Assembly: GCA_030549775.1 (NCBI GenBank)
Contig: CM060173.1
Location: 42,802,110 to 42,866,109 of the forward strand
DNA: 64,000 bases
Source of the DNA: Tamarix chinensis
Lineage: Eukaryota > Streptophyta > Magnoliopsida > Caryophyllales > Tamaricaceae
Reading direction: 5' to 3'
The position numbers and the translations under genes are program-made. Below are positions 37,051-49,000 of the stretch, in pieces. Position 1 is the stretch's first letter. Each line of letters begins with the position of its first letter. The notes beneath the pieces are model-generated. The model was not told where the DNA came from, ran no database searches, and saw only the letters and a list, made by a program, of their open reading frames with translations.

Positions 37051-40000
37051 TGTAACACCCCCATTTTTCATGATACACAATTTTCACTTTAAAACAGTGT
37101 GGAAGTGGAAAATACTAAACACACTTAGAAGAAATAGGGTGCTACCACAATACCTAACACAGGATGAACCTCAAACTTTTTTCCTATATTAGATACAATG
37201 ATAAAACTAAACCAACCAATTTAAAGTAGAGCGTTCAAGATCAAGTTACATAAATATTTAAAAGAAACATTTACAACATAGTACCTTCATGATCCCAAAC
37301 ATAGTCAAATACATGGAGAACTATTAACTAAAAATACAGGGCTATTATAGAGGAAAACAAGTTAGGGAATGACCCCAAAACTATGGTCCATCACAAATCG
37401 CATAAAGACCTCTAGATGTCCACACTCTCAAGCCTCAAACCCAAGATGGGGTAGGACCACTACTGGCCAACCCCAAATACCTGCACATGACCCTCTACTC
37501 ATGGGAATGAGCAGGTGACCAAGCAAATGAGCACATTAGTATGATACTTACTAAGTAAGCTAATTTCCCTCCTCTACGAAAGTCAAAATCATACAAGCTT
37601 CTATCCAATCATGGAGAACATACTTAACATGCATCATGTTGATTCCATATAAGTATGTGTACCTACTCTATCATGGTTAGGTAATGTATCAACCATTCAT
37701 TCCAATTGCTATCCAATTATTCATCATCGAGCAATGGACTATGCACCACCCTATGGTTTCACATACCATGGAAGCCTATCTAGTCCAGGGACATAAAGTC
37801 TAGGCCAAAGACAATAACCATAATGGACATACGTCTAGACTAAAGCCAACCAATATGGACATAAGTCTAGGCCAAAGCCAACCACCTAGGTAACCATACC
37901 ATTTATTATCAATACCTCATAGTACATCATCAGTATCTAGAGTAGGTAAGACACTAGGATCTACTAAGATCCCACTAGAAGGAAAATCTCTCAGGCATTA
38001 ATAAACGCCCAAAGATATACTTACCCACGATAACTAATCGAGGGATAGGTAACCCAGACCTATACACAACTTGATTGTCTTTCACTTTATGTGATTAGTA
38101 CACTATGAGGTTGCATGATGATGCAAGACCCATAAAAAAAGTAAGCAAGACATTCATATATTTCTTCTGTATTAATCCTTTCCATCCCCCAACGATGTGT
38201 GGGGTTTCCATTTATGCTTGTTCAATATTAATCATGCCCATTATATCACTCCATCCAAGCATATTCCTTATTTCACCACCTTATTTCTCAAGAACCATCA
38301 CATTTCATATGTGGTACACCCTTTATGCCTTTTCATTACCCATTTGGTATGTCATGAATCATGGTTAATTTCATCCATTCATTAGGTCATTGATCCATGG
38401 TAATATGTGTGTTTTATCCATGAAATAGTCATATAACAATCCCATGCATAGTTTAAAAGCATATTCAAACTAAGAAGAACAAATCATATAAACTAGTTGA
38501 ACCAGTCAATTGGTTTGGCTTGACCAAACCATGTTTTCCTCAAGTTGATCTATTTTCTTAGGCAAACAAGTTGACTTCTCATAAACTAATCGATCAATTC
38601 TACCCAGACATTCAATGGGTTTAGGTAGAGAGTAAGAGAAAGGTCTCTATAGGCCTACCAGTCGATGGGTTGGGTCAACCAATCGACTGTTCTAAAAACC
38701 AATGAATTGGTTTGACCTAAATAGTCAATCTATTTGCCCTCCAACAACACTAGTCAATCATTTCCATATAGATTGTGTTTACATTTCTTCATCATACAAC
38801 ATCAAAATATGTTCTAACATCACATAACACATTTTTATCTTATGTTTATTGCATATTTCACCATTAATCATCACAACCTAATATTTCCTCAAGATTCATG
38901 CTTTTCACTCAAAATGTATAGTGTAACCATTCAATGTAGTTCTATAAAGCTATATATTCATGCCAACATGAAATATCAAACTTAAAGAGTTCTATAACAT
39001 GTAATTTTACTCATAACCACTTTCAAAATTAATAATAACTTACTTGATGCAGGAAAAACTTTCCTAAAATAAGGAAACTCAACTTGATAAATCATCAACT
39101 TTCAAAACCTTAAAAACAGCAAGTTTAACTCATAAATTCATGAATAACTTTTGTAAATCTGAACTTGAAATAGAAGGGAAAGAATGAAAATACCATACCC
39201 AAGGAAAAATATAAGGTAATTCAGTTGAACCACTCAACATTTTTCCTAAATCTAACTTTTTCTTGCTTAACAATTAAAATAAGAGGGAGTTAGATAAAGG
39301 ATCAAATGAGCACAAATGATTCAAATGTAGAGATAGAAATGTAGAGGGAGAAGGTGAGTACTAGAGAGTTAAAGTATTTTAGTGGTTGAAAGAAAGGTGA
39401 ATAGAAGGGGCTATTAGAGCCATTTATAGCCAACAAATTGATATAAATCACATGTGGTTAGGAATAGATCAAAAACCCTAATTTTCCCATTCATATTTGA
39501 GTTAAACAGACAAATTTTGTCCAAGATATGCTGACTTACCCTCCAAAGATCAAATGGTGATTCTAGAGAAGTGCAAGTCAATTGGTCTAGAAATGCAATA
39601 CAAAATAGGGGAAGTGAAAGTTCAGCATGGAAGAAATCTCCCAGCTAAGCATAATCAAGTATGAGACTGAAGCAATGATCTTAGAAATGTGCAGAAGAGA
39701 GAGAGGTGGAAGAAGACAAAGCTGAGGTCATCTCCCTCCCTCAATTATCCCAATCACCCCCTCATATTGATATGAGGTAGTATTTTTAGGATAAATGCAT
39801 CATGAAAAAGGTTAAGAATCTTTTAGGAATATTTTGGAATGGGTTAACAAGGTTTCATTTTAGCATAAGATTTTTTTAACAAAAATAGAGTTTCAAAAAT
39901 ATACGCATCTCAACAAATAAGTCGATTAGTTTAGCCTACCAAATAACTATTTTACAAACCCAGTCGATCGGTTTCTCAACCAGTCGATTAGTTCGCTTGA

Positions 40001-40141
40001 AAAACTTATTTAACTTAGTTTTCCAACCTCATTTCAAATCCAACTTTACCTCAAACCTAATCATAGTTGTAAATCAAAATCAAACACAAAAAAATAGCAT
40101 AATTTCTCATTTAACACTTTACAACAAGATGGGGTATTACA
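37051..40141 (+). mobile_element. LTR-like element F (3.1 kb)
   Basis: Starts TGTAACACCCCCATTTTTC and ends GGGGTATTACA. Flanks AAGGT (37046-37050) and AAGGC (40142-40146) differ by one base. Has GGGTGCTACCACAATACC near 37138, CTCATGGGAATGAGCAG near 37498, TTACTAAGTA at 37548-37557, a module of GGACATAAGTCTAGGCCAA (37788-37890, about three copies) and CTTTCACTTTATGTGATTAG near 38083. Several copies of a CAGTCGATTGGTTTG-like word lie at 38490-38770 and 39900-40000. No coding capacity. Confidence 0.85.
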
Positions 40142-40944
40142 AAGGCGAAGGACTTACAGAGAAAATGTTTGCACTTAGGGAGAGTGTGTGTAATGAGAGG
40201 GGAATACCTTAGGGTTTTTGAATAGGGAAATAAGGGAATATGATATGAATATAAAATCCCCTAAAGTTCCCCCTCCTTCAATGTATATCTAGCAAGAAGT
40301 ATGAGAAGCAGGCAATTGCCTTAAATATTGGATATAATAGAAAACTTAGGGGCCAAGGTAAAAAATGAATAACATAGATAGTGAAAAAAGAAGTAGAAGG
40401 CTTAGTAATGCAATATTCTCGAAACCTAATTCACTCGCATTTGAAATGGTGACGTCATAGGGAAGAGGTAAGGAACACATGGGTAATGAAAAAATCACCA
40501 AAAGTTACCCTTTGTGATTTAAGTATATAGATGTATTTTTGGTTTGTTAATTTAGGTTGGAAAAGCTTAGAAAACTTGCAAAAGTCATGCATAAATTATT
40601 TAGAGCATTATCAATAAATTATAAAATCATTTGGAAATAAAATTAGAATAAAATAGAAATGATATCAATTCAACTTGATGAACAATTGATTGATGGGTTG
40701 CATTAATTGACTAATCATGCATTGACTAAAACACTCTAAAAAAATGTAGTGCACATCAATCAACAGTGAAGATTAGTCGACTGATGGACCATACAATCCT
40801 TTTCCACTCCTTTTCCCAAAACATTTTCAAATCATTTGCAAATCAACCCAAAATAAACTTCCTAAAAAAGATAAAAAACACTCAAATCATCATCAAAGAC
40901 AATAATTATCATACATTAAAGCCTTAGTAAGTTGGGGTATTACA
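40142..40944 (+). other. 3' tail of element A
   Basis: Purine-rich then AT-rich sequence ending GTTGGGGTATTACA, the same end as element F. It holds more CAGTCGAT-type words near 40690-40790. It is flanked by TCATT on the right. Confidence 0.45.
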
Positions 40945-41324
40945 TCATTTTTTATTATTAAAATTCTATATAACTTTCATTTCTTTTTTGTAAATTCTTG
41001 AGTAGAGTATGCATGCATATCTATAATCAAAATTTGATGATATTATAATAATAATAAATTATGATGTAAATATATCAATAATTTGGTATAAGATCATGAG
41101 GGGCAATAGTTCCATATTCCATTTTTTCCCCACAATTGAAGTTAGTTGCAATCCCAACTTTAGTGACTTTTCTAAAACTTTTTATGACTTCAATTCCTAT
41201 TCCATTTATTTAGGTTTATATTATTCATGTAATAACATTGGGAAAAATATTATAATATTAAAATCTTCATTAAATTAATCTTCGTTTTATCCAAAACCTA
41301 GATTTTTGATCATTATAAAGACAC
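40945..41324. other. AT-rich DNA, nothing recognised
   Basis: A possible right flank of element A. No gene or bounded repeat was found. Confidence 0.4.
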
Positions 41325-41695
41325 TTGTGATAGTTTATTCCACCGATTAGAGGTAGTTTCCACTATATACTATGGGTAGTTTCCTCAACCAAAATATAAA
41401 TACCTAATATTTACAAATATACCATTATTTTTCTTTATAGCACTCAAATACTATAGTTATCTAAAAGACTTATAGTAGTTTCTTTCACCTACTAAGAATA
41501 GTTTCCACCACATGTTGTAGGTAATTTCCAAACCTAAAACATAAATACACGATATTTATACAAATGCCACAACCTTTTTTTTTTCTAACATTTAAATAAT
41601 ATAGTTTCTTGTGCTACTTACAATAGTTTCTGTATGTACTAAGGTTTGTTTGCACCACCTACTGTAGGTAGTTTCCATACCTAAGATTGTTAGTT
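41325..41695 (+). repeat. Tandem repeat, unit about 147 bp, 2.5 copies
   Basis: The phrase GTAGTTTCCAC-T-CTA-TGTAGGTAGTTTCC recurs at about 41353, 41498 and 41645, followed in the first two copies by CCTAAAACATAAATACACGATATTTA-like sequence. The copies are well diverged. No coding signal. Confidence 0.8.
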
Positions 41696-41782
41696 CTTAG
41701 TGCTCAGTGAGAGATCTAGTTCTTAGTGGATATTCCCCATATATATATATATAGGCGCATGTCTAGTGAGAACCATCATTTA

Positions 41783-44467
41783 TGTAATACCATATATCTT
41801 GTAAGATTTGTATATATATATATATATATATATATTTGTGTTTAATAAAATTTGGATGATTTCTATCTTGAATCGAAACTATAGTTTGAACTTGATTTAA
41901 TAATATATTGGAAAAGTTTGGAAAATTTTAATAAAATGAGTTTTCTTGGTGAACTGATCGACTGGTCTATTGTTTTAGCTAGTGTTTTGGTTTGATAAAA
42001 TTGATCGACTAGTTTGGGGAAGCCGATCTATAGAAAAGTTGAATGCTTAGACCAAACTGATCAACTAGTTTGTCGATCTGTGCCCTTTTTCAAGTTTGAT
42101 TTTTTTGGAAATTTATTGCATCAAAATTGAACTTTGATAATAAAAATCTAAGTTATTCCTAATTAATCCTTAACCATTTTGATCATTTATCCAGCTTTAA
42201 TTTTACGTCAAACAGATTTGAGGTTTGATTTCGATATAAGAGGGGGAGGATGACCTCACTCTTTGTCTTTCTCTTCCTCTCCCCTTGGTATGATTATGGA
42301 ACCTATGCTTTAATTCTAGACTATCATTGCATGACTGGGATATTTGCTTCTGACTTTGATATTCTATTTCCCATCTTGTGTTTGATCTTTTCTGGATGAA
42401 CTCGACTTGCATTCTTTAGAAAATCACCATTTGAGATATAAAATGGAAGTCAATCTATTCTTGATAAATTCACCCATTCACCTCAGACTTGAACGATAAA
42501 ATTAGGTTTTTTGATCTAATACATATCCCCACTTGTTCTTTGACCGATTAATTGGATATACATAACCCTAATAATCTCTTTTACTTATTTTTATTTCATC
42601 CACCTAAATACCCTAAACTTTTCAACACCTACGCTAATTATTTTCCACTTCAAGCTTTCATTCTAATTTGATTCACTTTTCTAATCCTTCCTCTAGCCCC
42701 CTCTTGTTTTATTATTAAGAAAGAAAGATTTATATTTAGGAAAAAGTTGATTTTATATCAATTTAATTCTTTCCTTGTTCTCTCATCGAGGTGGAAAGTT
42801 CATTTTCTTCCCTAATTTGAGGTTCTTGATTTGTAAAGATTATTTGAAGATTTATGAGTTTTAACCTCTCTCTCTCTCTCTCTCTAAGGTTTTGGAAGTT
42901 GAAAGCCTTCAACTTAGGGTGTTTGCTTCTTTAGTGGAAAGTTTTGCTAAGCTCAAGTAAGCCATTATTAACTTTGAAATGTGGCATGAATAACCATGTG
43001 GGTTAGTGTACTACGTAGAATTATAATCTATGCATGTGTGAGATTTTGGTATGTTATGTTGCATGTTAGACTGTTAAAGATTTTTGAGAAAAAATCTTGA
43101 TTCTTGAGAAATATAGTTGATTTCTTGTAAATGAGCATGATTTTGTATATGACCATTTTTACACTTGGTCCTATGTTATAATAGTGTTATGGTTTAGATA
43201 TGGTAGGATTTTAGAGCTTTAATCACATTTAAAATGTTGGTTATGTGCTATCTAGGAGCAAATTGATTGACTTTGTAAGGTAAACCGATTAGTTGGTTAT
43301 TAGAACAGTTAATTGGTTGGCCTAATCATTGATTTGGTTGTCTATGGTCACCTTTGGTTTCTCTCTGCTTAAACTCATCAAACGATTAATCAAAACTAAT
43401 ACCGGTCCTAGAAATGTCAAATGGTTTGATCATACCAATCAACTGGTTTGAGGGAACTCATGCTTTAGTTGAGCAAACTGATAGATTAGTTCAGTCAGAG
43501 AATGCTACTTATACTTATTTTGAACTCGACATGTTTCAAGAATTTATGTTATGCTATGATGTGATTCTTTAATGATGAGAACACATATCTTGGCTTGAAT
43601 TAACTAACCTATTGGATGGATTATATGGTTCATAATTCATAGTACTCTCAGTAAGTGCCTTTGGAAAGTTTTGATGGAAAAAATGAAATATTTATGCTAT
43701 AATGTCATAAGGCATTATGTAACATAGATTCTCAAACTAAATGTATTATCTTAATAGGTTGATTTAAACTTGGATAAAAAATAATGGAAATCCCACTTTA
43801 TGGTTTTGAGGGTAAGAACGATTAAGATGGAATAATTATGTGGATGTGTTACTTGGTTGCTGTGTGGGCCTTATGTGATAACATAACCTAATAAGAATAA
43901 TGCACTAATTACTTAAAGTGAAAGATGATCGAGGTGTGCACGTGTCTAAATTACTCGATCCTCGATTAGCTACCATAGGTTATTCTATCTTCGGGCATTT
44001 ATTGGTGCTTTTGGGATTTAGCTTTGGGTGGAATCCTAGTAGATCCCGGTGCCTTACCTGCTCTTGACACTAATGATGTACTAAAGAATATCAATACTAA
44101 TGGTTCTGGTCACCTAGATGGTTTATTGGCTTTGGTCGTACTTTATATCCATTGGTGTTTTTTGGCTTCAGGTGGACTTAATGTCCATTTGGTGGTTACT
44201 TGGCTTCCAATGGACTTTATATCCCATGGATTAGATAGACCATGGTATGTGAGACTATATGGTGGTAATTAGTCCACCACTCAATAAGGAAAATGGAAAA
44301 AGGTGAAAAATATATATTGGCTTGTAAATTATTAATTTAAGGGATTATGAAAACTTTGAAAAGGGACCTCATAGAATACTCTTGTAAGTGGGTAGTAGAA
44401 TACTGTAGATAGATGTAGAATAACATGTTATTATTTCTATGCTACTATCAATGATATATGTGTTACA
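41783..44467 (-). mobile_element. Probable minus-strand LTR-like element I, right end uncertain
   Basis: The left end TGTAATACCATATATC is like that of element D. CAGTCGAT-type words read in reverse lie at 41949, 42000, 43280 and 43436; a reversed ACTTAAAGTGAAAGA block is near 43913; a tandem module with GGACTTTATATCC (about 44110-44240) is the reverse of the GGACATAAGTCTAGG module of F. A GTGTTACA lies at 44460-44467, but its flank does not match ATTTA on the left, so the true 5' end may be lost. A TACTGAGTA box at about 44554-44562 is in plus orientation and may belong to another fragment. Confidence 0.45.
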
Positions 44468-44664
44468 TTGTTAAGTATGATAAGTTATGAGTCATCTAAG
44501 TCTTTACATGACATGAAATCCTGATGTAATACTAAATAAAGAATGATTACATTATGTACTGAGTAAGCCAAGTTATCTCTTCAAAGGCAATCACAAGCAT
44601 GAAAGTCAAGACAACAATTGAGATAATACTAAAACACCATACTATGCTTACATGATATACTTAG

Positions 44665-44709
<45 letters not shown>

Positions 44710-45599
44710 GGTTATATCTACTATTAGTATTACTAATATTGTTATTATAATGTAATCATTCTTTATTTATTATTAGTATTAATTGCTATAAGTATAATTT
44801 AATATTAATATTATTATTTTAAGAATAAACTTTATTGTTATAAGTTATTAATTATTAACATTAATTAGTATGAACATTTAGTGGTATAAGTTTTCACTAA
44901 TTATTAGATCATTAATTATATATTTTTACTTTCATTATTTTTTATGTATATCATTATCATTTTTTATCATTAATTATTATTATTATCAAAAATATTGATG
45001 ACCATTTTCCTTATTATTATCAATATCATTACTAACTAATATTTTCACTAGATATTGCAATTTTTTCCTGGTAAATGTGATGTAGTATATATATTTAATG
45101 AAAAATCCATAGGTATAAACTCAAGAAAAACTCTAAAAACCTAAGAAGACAAGAGAAAAGACACTAAATACTCAGTTGGTTCATAAAGTTCACTAAGGTA
45201 TCCACTCTAAATGCAATCTCATCACAATGCCTCAAATGATTTATTGGGTGACATGATTTTGCTGCTAAAAGTATGTTGATTCTATTCCCACCAAACATGA
45301 TAAGTGTAAGATTCAAAGACCACCCTCAAAATTTGTGTTATAAGCCAAGGTCCTCTACCTCCCTTTTCCATCCAATGTAAAATCTCTTACCACTACAATG
45401 TAGTATGTCCATTTCCTATATTGTATGAAATATACTTCCGTATACAAGCATAGAAATAACATTGAAAGAAAAGGTGATGATGATTTTTAGGTTGGTCATT
45501 ACATAAGCTATAAGTGGGATTTTACACCATTCCCATTCTAGCCATTCTATCACTTGTGAACAACCTCATAAATGTTCATCCACAAATGGAACCTACTCC
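44468..45599. other. AT-rich DNA with an (ATT)n microsatellite
   Basis: Nothing coding is recognised. (ATT)n fills 44667-44709, followed by AT-only sequence to about 45060. A plus-strand LTR-like fragment may lie around 44540-44600, judged by GTACTGAGTAAGCC. Confidence 0.5.
44667..44709 (+). repeat. (ATT)n microsatellite
   Basis: About 14 uninterrupted ATT units. Confidence 0.95.
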
Positions 45600-45651
45600 T
45601 TGGCATAGTTAAGGAGTTCCATAAAATCTTTGCCTAGGAGACCTTAGCGAC

Positions 45652-45843
45652 TTAATCCCTGATCAAGTTGTAAACTTTTGATACACTGAAGTTTATATCT
45701 ATAAGGAATTTCTTTCTATAAACTGGGTTAGCAAAAAATGCTATGTAAAACCTTTCTTTCCTCCATGAGATTCCTAAACATCTATGAAGAAGTAGAGGGC
45801 AAAGAGAAAGAACAAAAATCCCTACCCTTGATGTAGTATTCAT
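45652..45843 (-). pseudogene. C-terminal zf-RVT-like remnant of the LINE
   Basis: Weakly similar to the end of plant LINE reverse transcriptases (the FSVSKVYNLI phrase near the end fits the 'F.V..AY..L' pattern). Called mainly from position downstream of the reverse transcriptase pieces. Confidence 0.5.
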
Positions 45844-46049
45844 GGATCTAATACACCCAAAGAACTATTGTTCTTTCATATAACCACCATAGTAGTTGGA
45901 AAAAGACTAGACCACCTTTTAACTTAGGTAGGCATACCCTATTCCATTATATAAGCCTTGTGAGATTTTTCTTGGCCTACCCATAAATAAGATCTATAGA
46001 TGCCATTGATTTCCTTCACAAATCTTTTTGGGGGTATATAAAATAGGCC

Positions 46050-46250
46050 CTAATAAGCTTGTAATCCAAAGGAAATAGATTGTATGAGTTGGAATCTCCT
46101 TTCAAGGCTCAAGAGCTTTGATTGCCAGTCATGAACTATCGTAATGATTTTTTCAATGAGAGGATTGTAATCCTTATAATTAATTTTCTTTGATGATAAG
46201 GGAACAACAAGATACCTAATAGGTAAACTTCCTTCAAGAAAATGATACAT
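46050..46250 (-). pseudogene. LINE reverse transcriptase, C-terminal part
   Basis: The phrases LPIRYLVVPLSSKKINYKDY and LIEKIITIVHDWQSKLLSLE with FQLIQSI match the region after the RT core of plant L1-type LINEs (family pattern LPFRYLGVPLSSKK... W..K.LS..GR.QLI.SV). Confidence 0.9.
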
Positions 46251-46299
46251 TTCCTAGATGATGCTTCTCTTTAATTAAAGAAAAAAATTGCTAAAATAA

Positions 46300-47036
46300 A
46301 CATTACTTTTGCTATGGTTCAATGATAACCCTAATAAGATAAAGAAGCAATGAAAAATGTCACACATTTCTTATATCTAGGAGTCATAACCATAACTAAA
46401 AAAAATAATAGATCTTATATAAAAAAAAATTAACAAGCCTGACCTTCTTACATTTGGAATGAGGTTTGAATTGAGGGATCTCCTAAAGATCAACCATGCC
46501 TTGATGAAATTACTCCACAATGATAAAAAATAATAATAAATAAGGTGAAAGGGATCTTATTGTCTTAGACCTTGTTTAGCTTCAAATGGGGGTTTTAGAT
46601 TTTCATTTATACAATGAAAATAACTTGTAGAAGTCACACAACCCATGAAAACTTTAATAAAATGAATATGAAATGAAAGGGAAGATAATAACTGTTCAAG
46701 GATACTATAATCCACCATGTCATAAGCCTTTCTCATATCTATTTGGGGTGTTCACTTTTGAGAGATATGCTTTATATTATAGCCCTTTACTAATTATGTA
46801 GCAAGGAGGATATTATCTCATATGTTTATACCCTTTATAATGGAAACTTAGGTTTCTCTAATAATAAAAGGAATAATAGCTTCAAGTATATTATTTAATA
46901 CCTTAGAAATAATATTATATAATATATTATAACAAGCTATATGTCTAAAATTGTTAGGCCTAAATGCATTCAGGACTTTGGGAATCAATTTCATAGTAGC
47001 TATATTGAGTCTTTTAGGAACAATACTTGTGGTCAA
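46300..47036 (-). pseudogene. LINE reverse transcriptase core, broken
   Basis: 47036-46848 carries LIPKVLNAFRPNNFRHIACY and ISKVLNNILE, matching the family pattern LIPK......FRPI...N..YK.ISK.L. Further on, a GLRQ-stop-DP remnant of GLRQGDP lies at about 46541-46575 and a HSKCKK remnant of HPKCK precedes the place where FADD should be (about 46400), which is no longer readable. No function is possible. Confidence 0.85.
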
Positions 47037-48195
47037 AGTTTCAATAACTGTACTCCATCAATATTCACCAATTCAAGGCCCATAATGTTGGTAAAATTTA
47101 GCGTTACAACCATCAAGTCTGGGAGCTTTATCATTATTCATATTTTCATCCTTTACTTCCATTGTTTAAACTAATACCAATAGAATATAGTGCTAAGATT
47201 CTGTGAGGTGAGGAACTTTCTACATAATGTGATGTATAAAATGGCCTCTTGATTTATGAGGAATACTCATAAGGTATTTGAAATAATCAATAAATTTTTG
47301 AGTGAAGAGTGCGTTCTTAGTGATGAATGATCCATCATCAAGTTGAAGAGAGGTGATATGCTTTATATGCTTCTTACTTTTGCTATATGCTTGAAAGAAA
47401 TTAGAGTTTCCATCCCCTTATCTAATCGAATTTATTCTTTCTTTTTGTCTAAGAAAGCTCTCCTCTCAGCTAGTTAGGAATTTTAGTCAAACTAGTGCAT
47501 CTTTTTCTTAAGCTAGTAAGGTAGAGTCAAGAGGGTTATCATAAATGAGACAAAGAATTTGCATAATCTTATCTCTGGCTTTTATTACTCTATCTTGAAT
47601 ACTCTTAAACTTTATCTCTTTCATAGATTTTAGAGTTTGTTTTATTTTATTAAATTTACACACAATTGATTATAAATATTGATGGTGATTAGGGACATGC
47701 TAATAATCTATAATAAATTTATAAAAATTAGGGTCCTTACACCACATGTTGAACAATATAAAAGGTTTATGTCCTTATTCCATAATTTTTTCAATTTGTA
47801 GAGTTACATAGGAGTGATTAGAAGTTATGTAAGATCCAAATTGAGCCTCAGAACCTCAAAATTTTCTATCTAGGTATCATTCCTCGTAACTTTATCTAAT
47901 TTACACTATATTCTTAAGCCTTCCTCTCTTTTGTTACACCATATTAGAAAGGATCCAGTGGCTCTAATATCATGTAAGTTTAAATACTATACACAATATC
48001 AGAAGTCTTTTATGTCCTCTTCAGGAGGTATATCTCTATGAATCTTCTCCTCTATATTAAGGATAATATGAAAGTCACCCATTAGTAAAAAGGGTTGATA
48101 AGGTATTAAGTTGTGTATCAACCATCTCTATTTTTCTTCATGGTCTTTTCCATCATTTAATGCATACATGAAAGAAACTAAAAGGTAAAACCATA

Positions 48196-48486
48196 TTAAA
48201 GGTATGAGACATTACACAAAATGCCTTGAGAAACTTCATCAATCAAATTTATCTTCCAAACATGAGAGTTCCACCCCACCCACATTCTACTATTGTAGTG
48301 TGATTTGTAGTTATGAATCCAACACCATCTAGCCCATTTATTGATAATGGGTTGAGTATTATTTTCTGTCACTTTTGTTTCCACCAAATATACAAATGAA
48401 ATTTTATTTCTAACAAACCAATTATACACCTCTTTTTGTTTGTAAGGGTCATTAACACCCATCATATTCCAATATCCTATAATCAT
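48196..48486 (-). pseudogene. LINE endonuclease, N-terminal part
   Basis: The frame starts at WNMMGVNDPYKQKEVYNW and has VYLVETKVTEN: the WN..G and ETK motifs of AP-type endonucleases in LINEs, the latter with the conserved Glu. The downstream catalytic Asp/His motifs are in broken frames. In intact elements this enzyme nicks the target site. Confidence 0.88.
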
Positions 48487-48799
48487 AATTGGATATGGAA
48501 ATCAATATGATAGGCATCCTCAAACACATTTCTCCTTTTGAAAACTTTGATCCACTACACATTTAATTCATGCTCTTTAGTGCTTGATGAACAACCATAT
48601 ATGAAATTAGTGGTATTCAAGCTTTCTTCTACATTAGATTTTGAAAGATTGGTCCTTGATACAAGACATGCCTCGTCTTGCTGCATACTTGAGTCAGTTT
48701 GATGGTTACTATCCATCTTCTTTGAAGGTGGATGATCATTAGGTATATGCTCATCTTGCATAGTTTTTCTAACCTAAATTTACTTTTGTTTCCTCTAAG

Positions 48800-48990
48800 G
48801 TTTTTATGGTTTTCACGGCTAGTTGTGTGCCTAAATGAATGACATATAAGATAAATTTGGGGCTTCAACTCATATCTAATTCCCTATTTAAATGCATCTC
48901 CATTAGGCCTTTGGAATGCCACACAATCAAGTAAGGACCTACAAACATCAATCTAAACAAGCACTCTTGCATAAGAATTTCAATGTCTAT
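48800..48990 (-). pseudogene. LINE ORF1 (gag-like) zinc-knuckle remnant
   Basis: The minus-strand reading YELKPQIYLICHSFRH fits the YEW.P..C..C...GH pattern of plant LINE ORF1 zinc knuckles, but the first Cys is Tyr and the last is missing. The upstream stretch FRLMFVGPYLIVWHSKGL is consistent with the preceding ORF1 part. Called partly from its position just before the endonuclease. Confidence 0.55.
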
Positions 48991-49000
48991 AAGCTATTAC

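Larger units (their letters stand above)
12790..40944 (+). mobile_element. Outermost LTR-like element A, split by nested insertions
   Basis: Left part starts TGTAACATCCC at 12790 and has the family phrases GGGTGCTACTACTGTATCTA (near 12877) and TTTCACTTTAAGTAATTAAT (near 13814). The proposed remaining parts are 35323-37050 and 40142-40944, the last ending GGGGTATTACA. Together they give about 3.9 kb, near the size of other copies. The proposed flanks TTAGT and TCATT agree at only three of five bases, and the TACTNAGTA box was not found, so the pairing of left and right ends is inference from end sequence, order and size. No protein genes. Confidence 0.45.
45600..49000 (-). mobile_element. L1-type LINE, decayed
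   Basis: On the minus strand: a gag-type zinc-knuckle remnant (about 48810-48875), an endonuclease start (48486-48196), reverse transcriptase pieces (about 47036-46250), a C-terminal stretch (46250-46050) and a zf-RVT-like end (45843-45652). The order is that of plant L1-clade LINEs. It has many frame breaks and no clear poly(A) tail or target duplication, so its outer limits are approximate. Confidence 0.85.

Noticed and set aside
44460..44467. GTGTTACA as the 5' end of minus-strand element I.
   Set aside because: The flank TTGTT does not match ATTTA at the left end, and the expected TACTNAGTA box is not found inside; kept only as a tentative limit.
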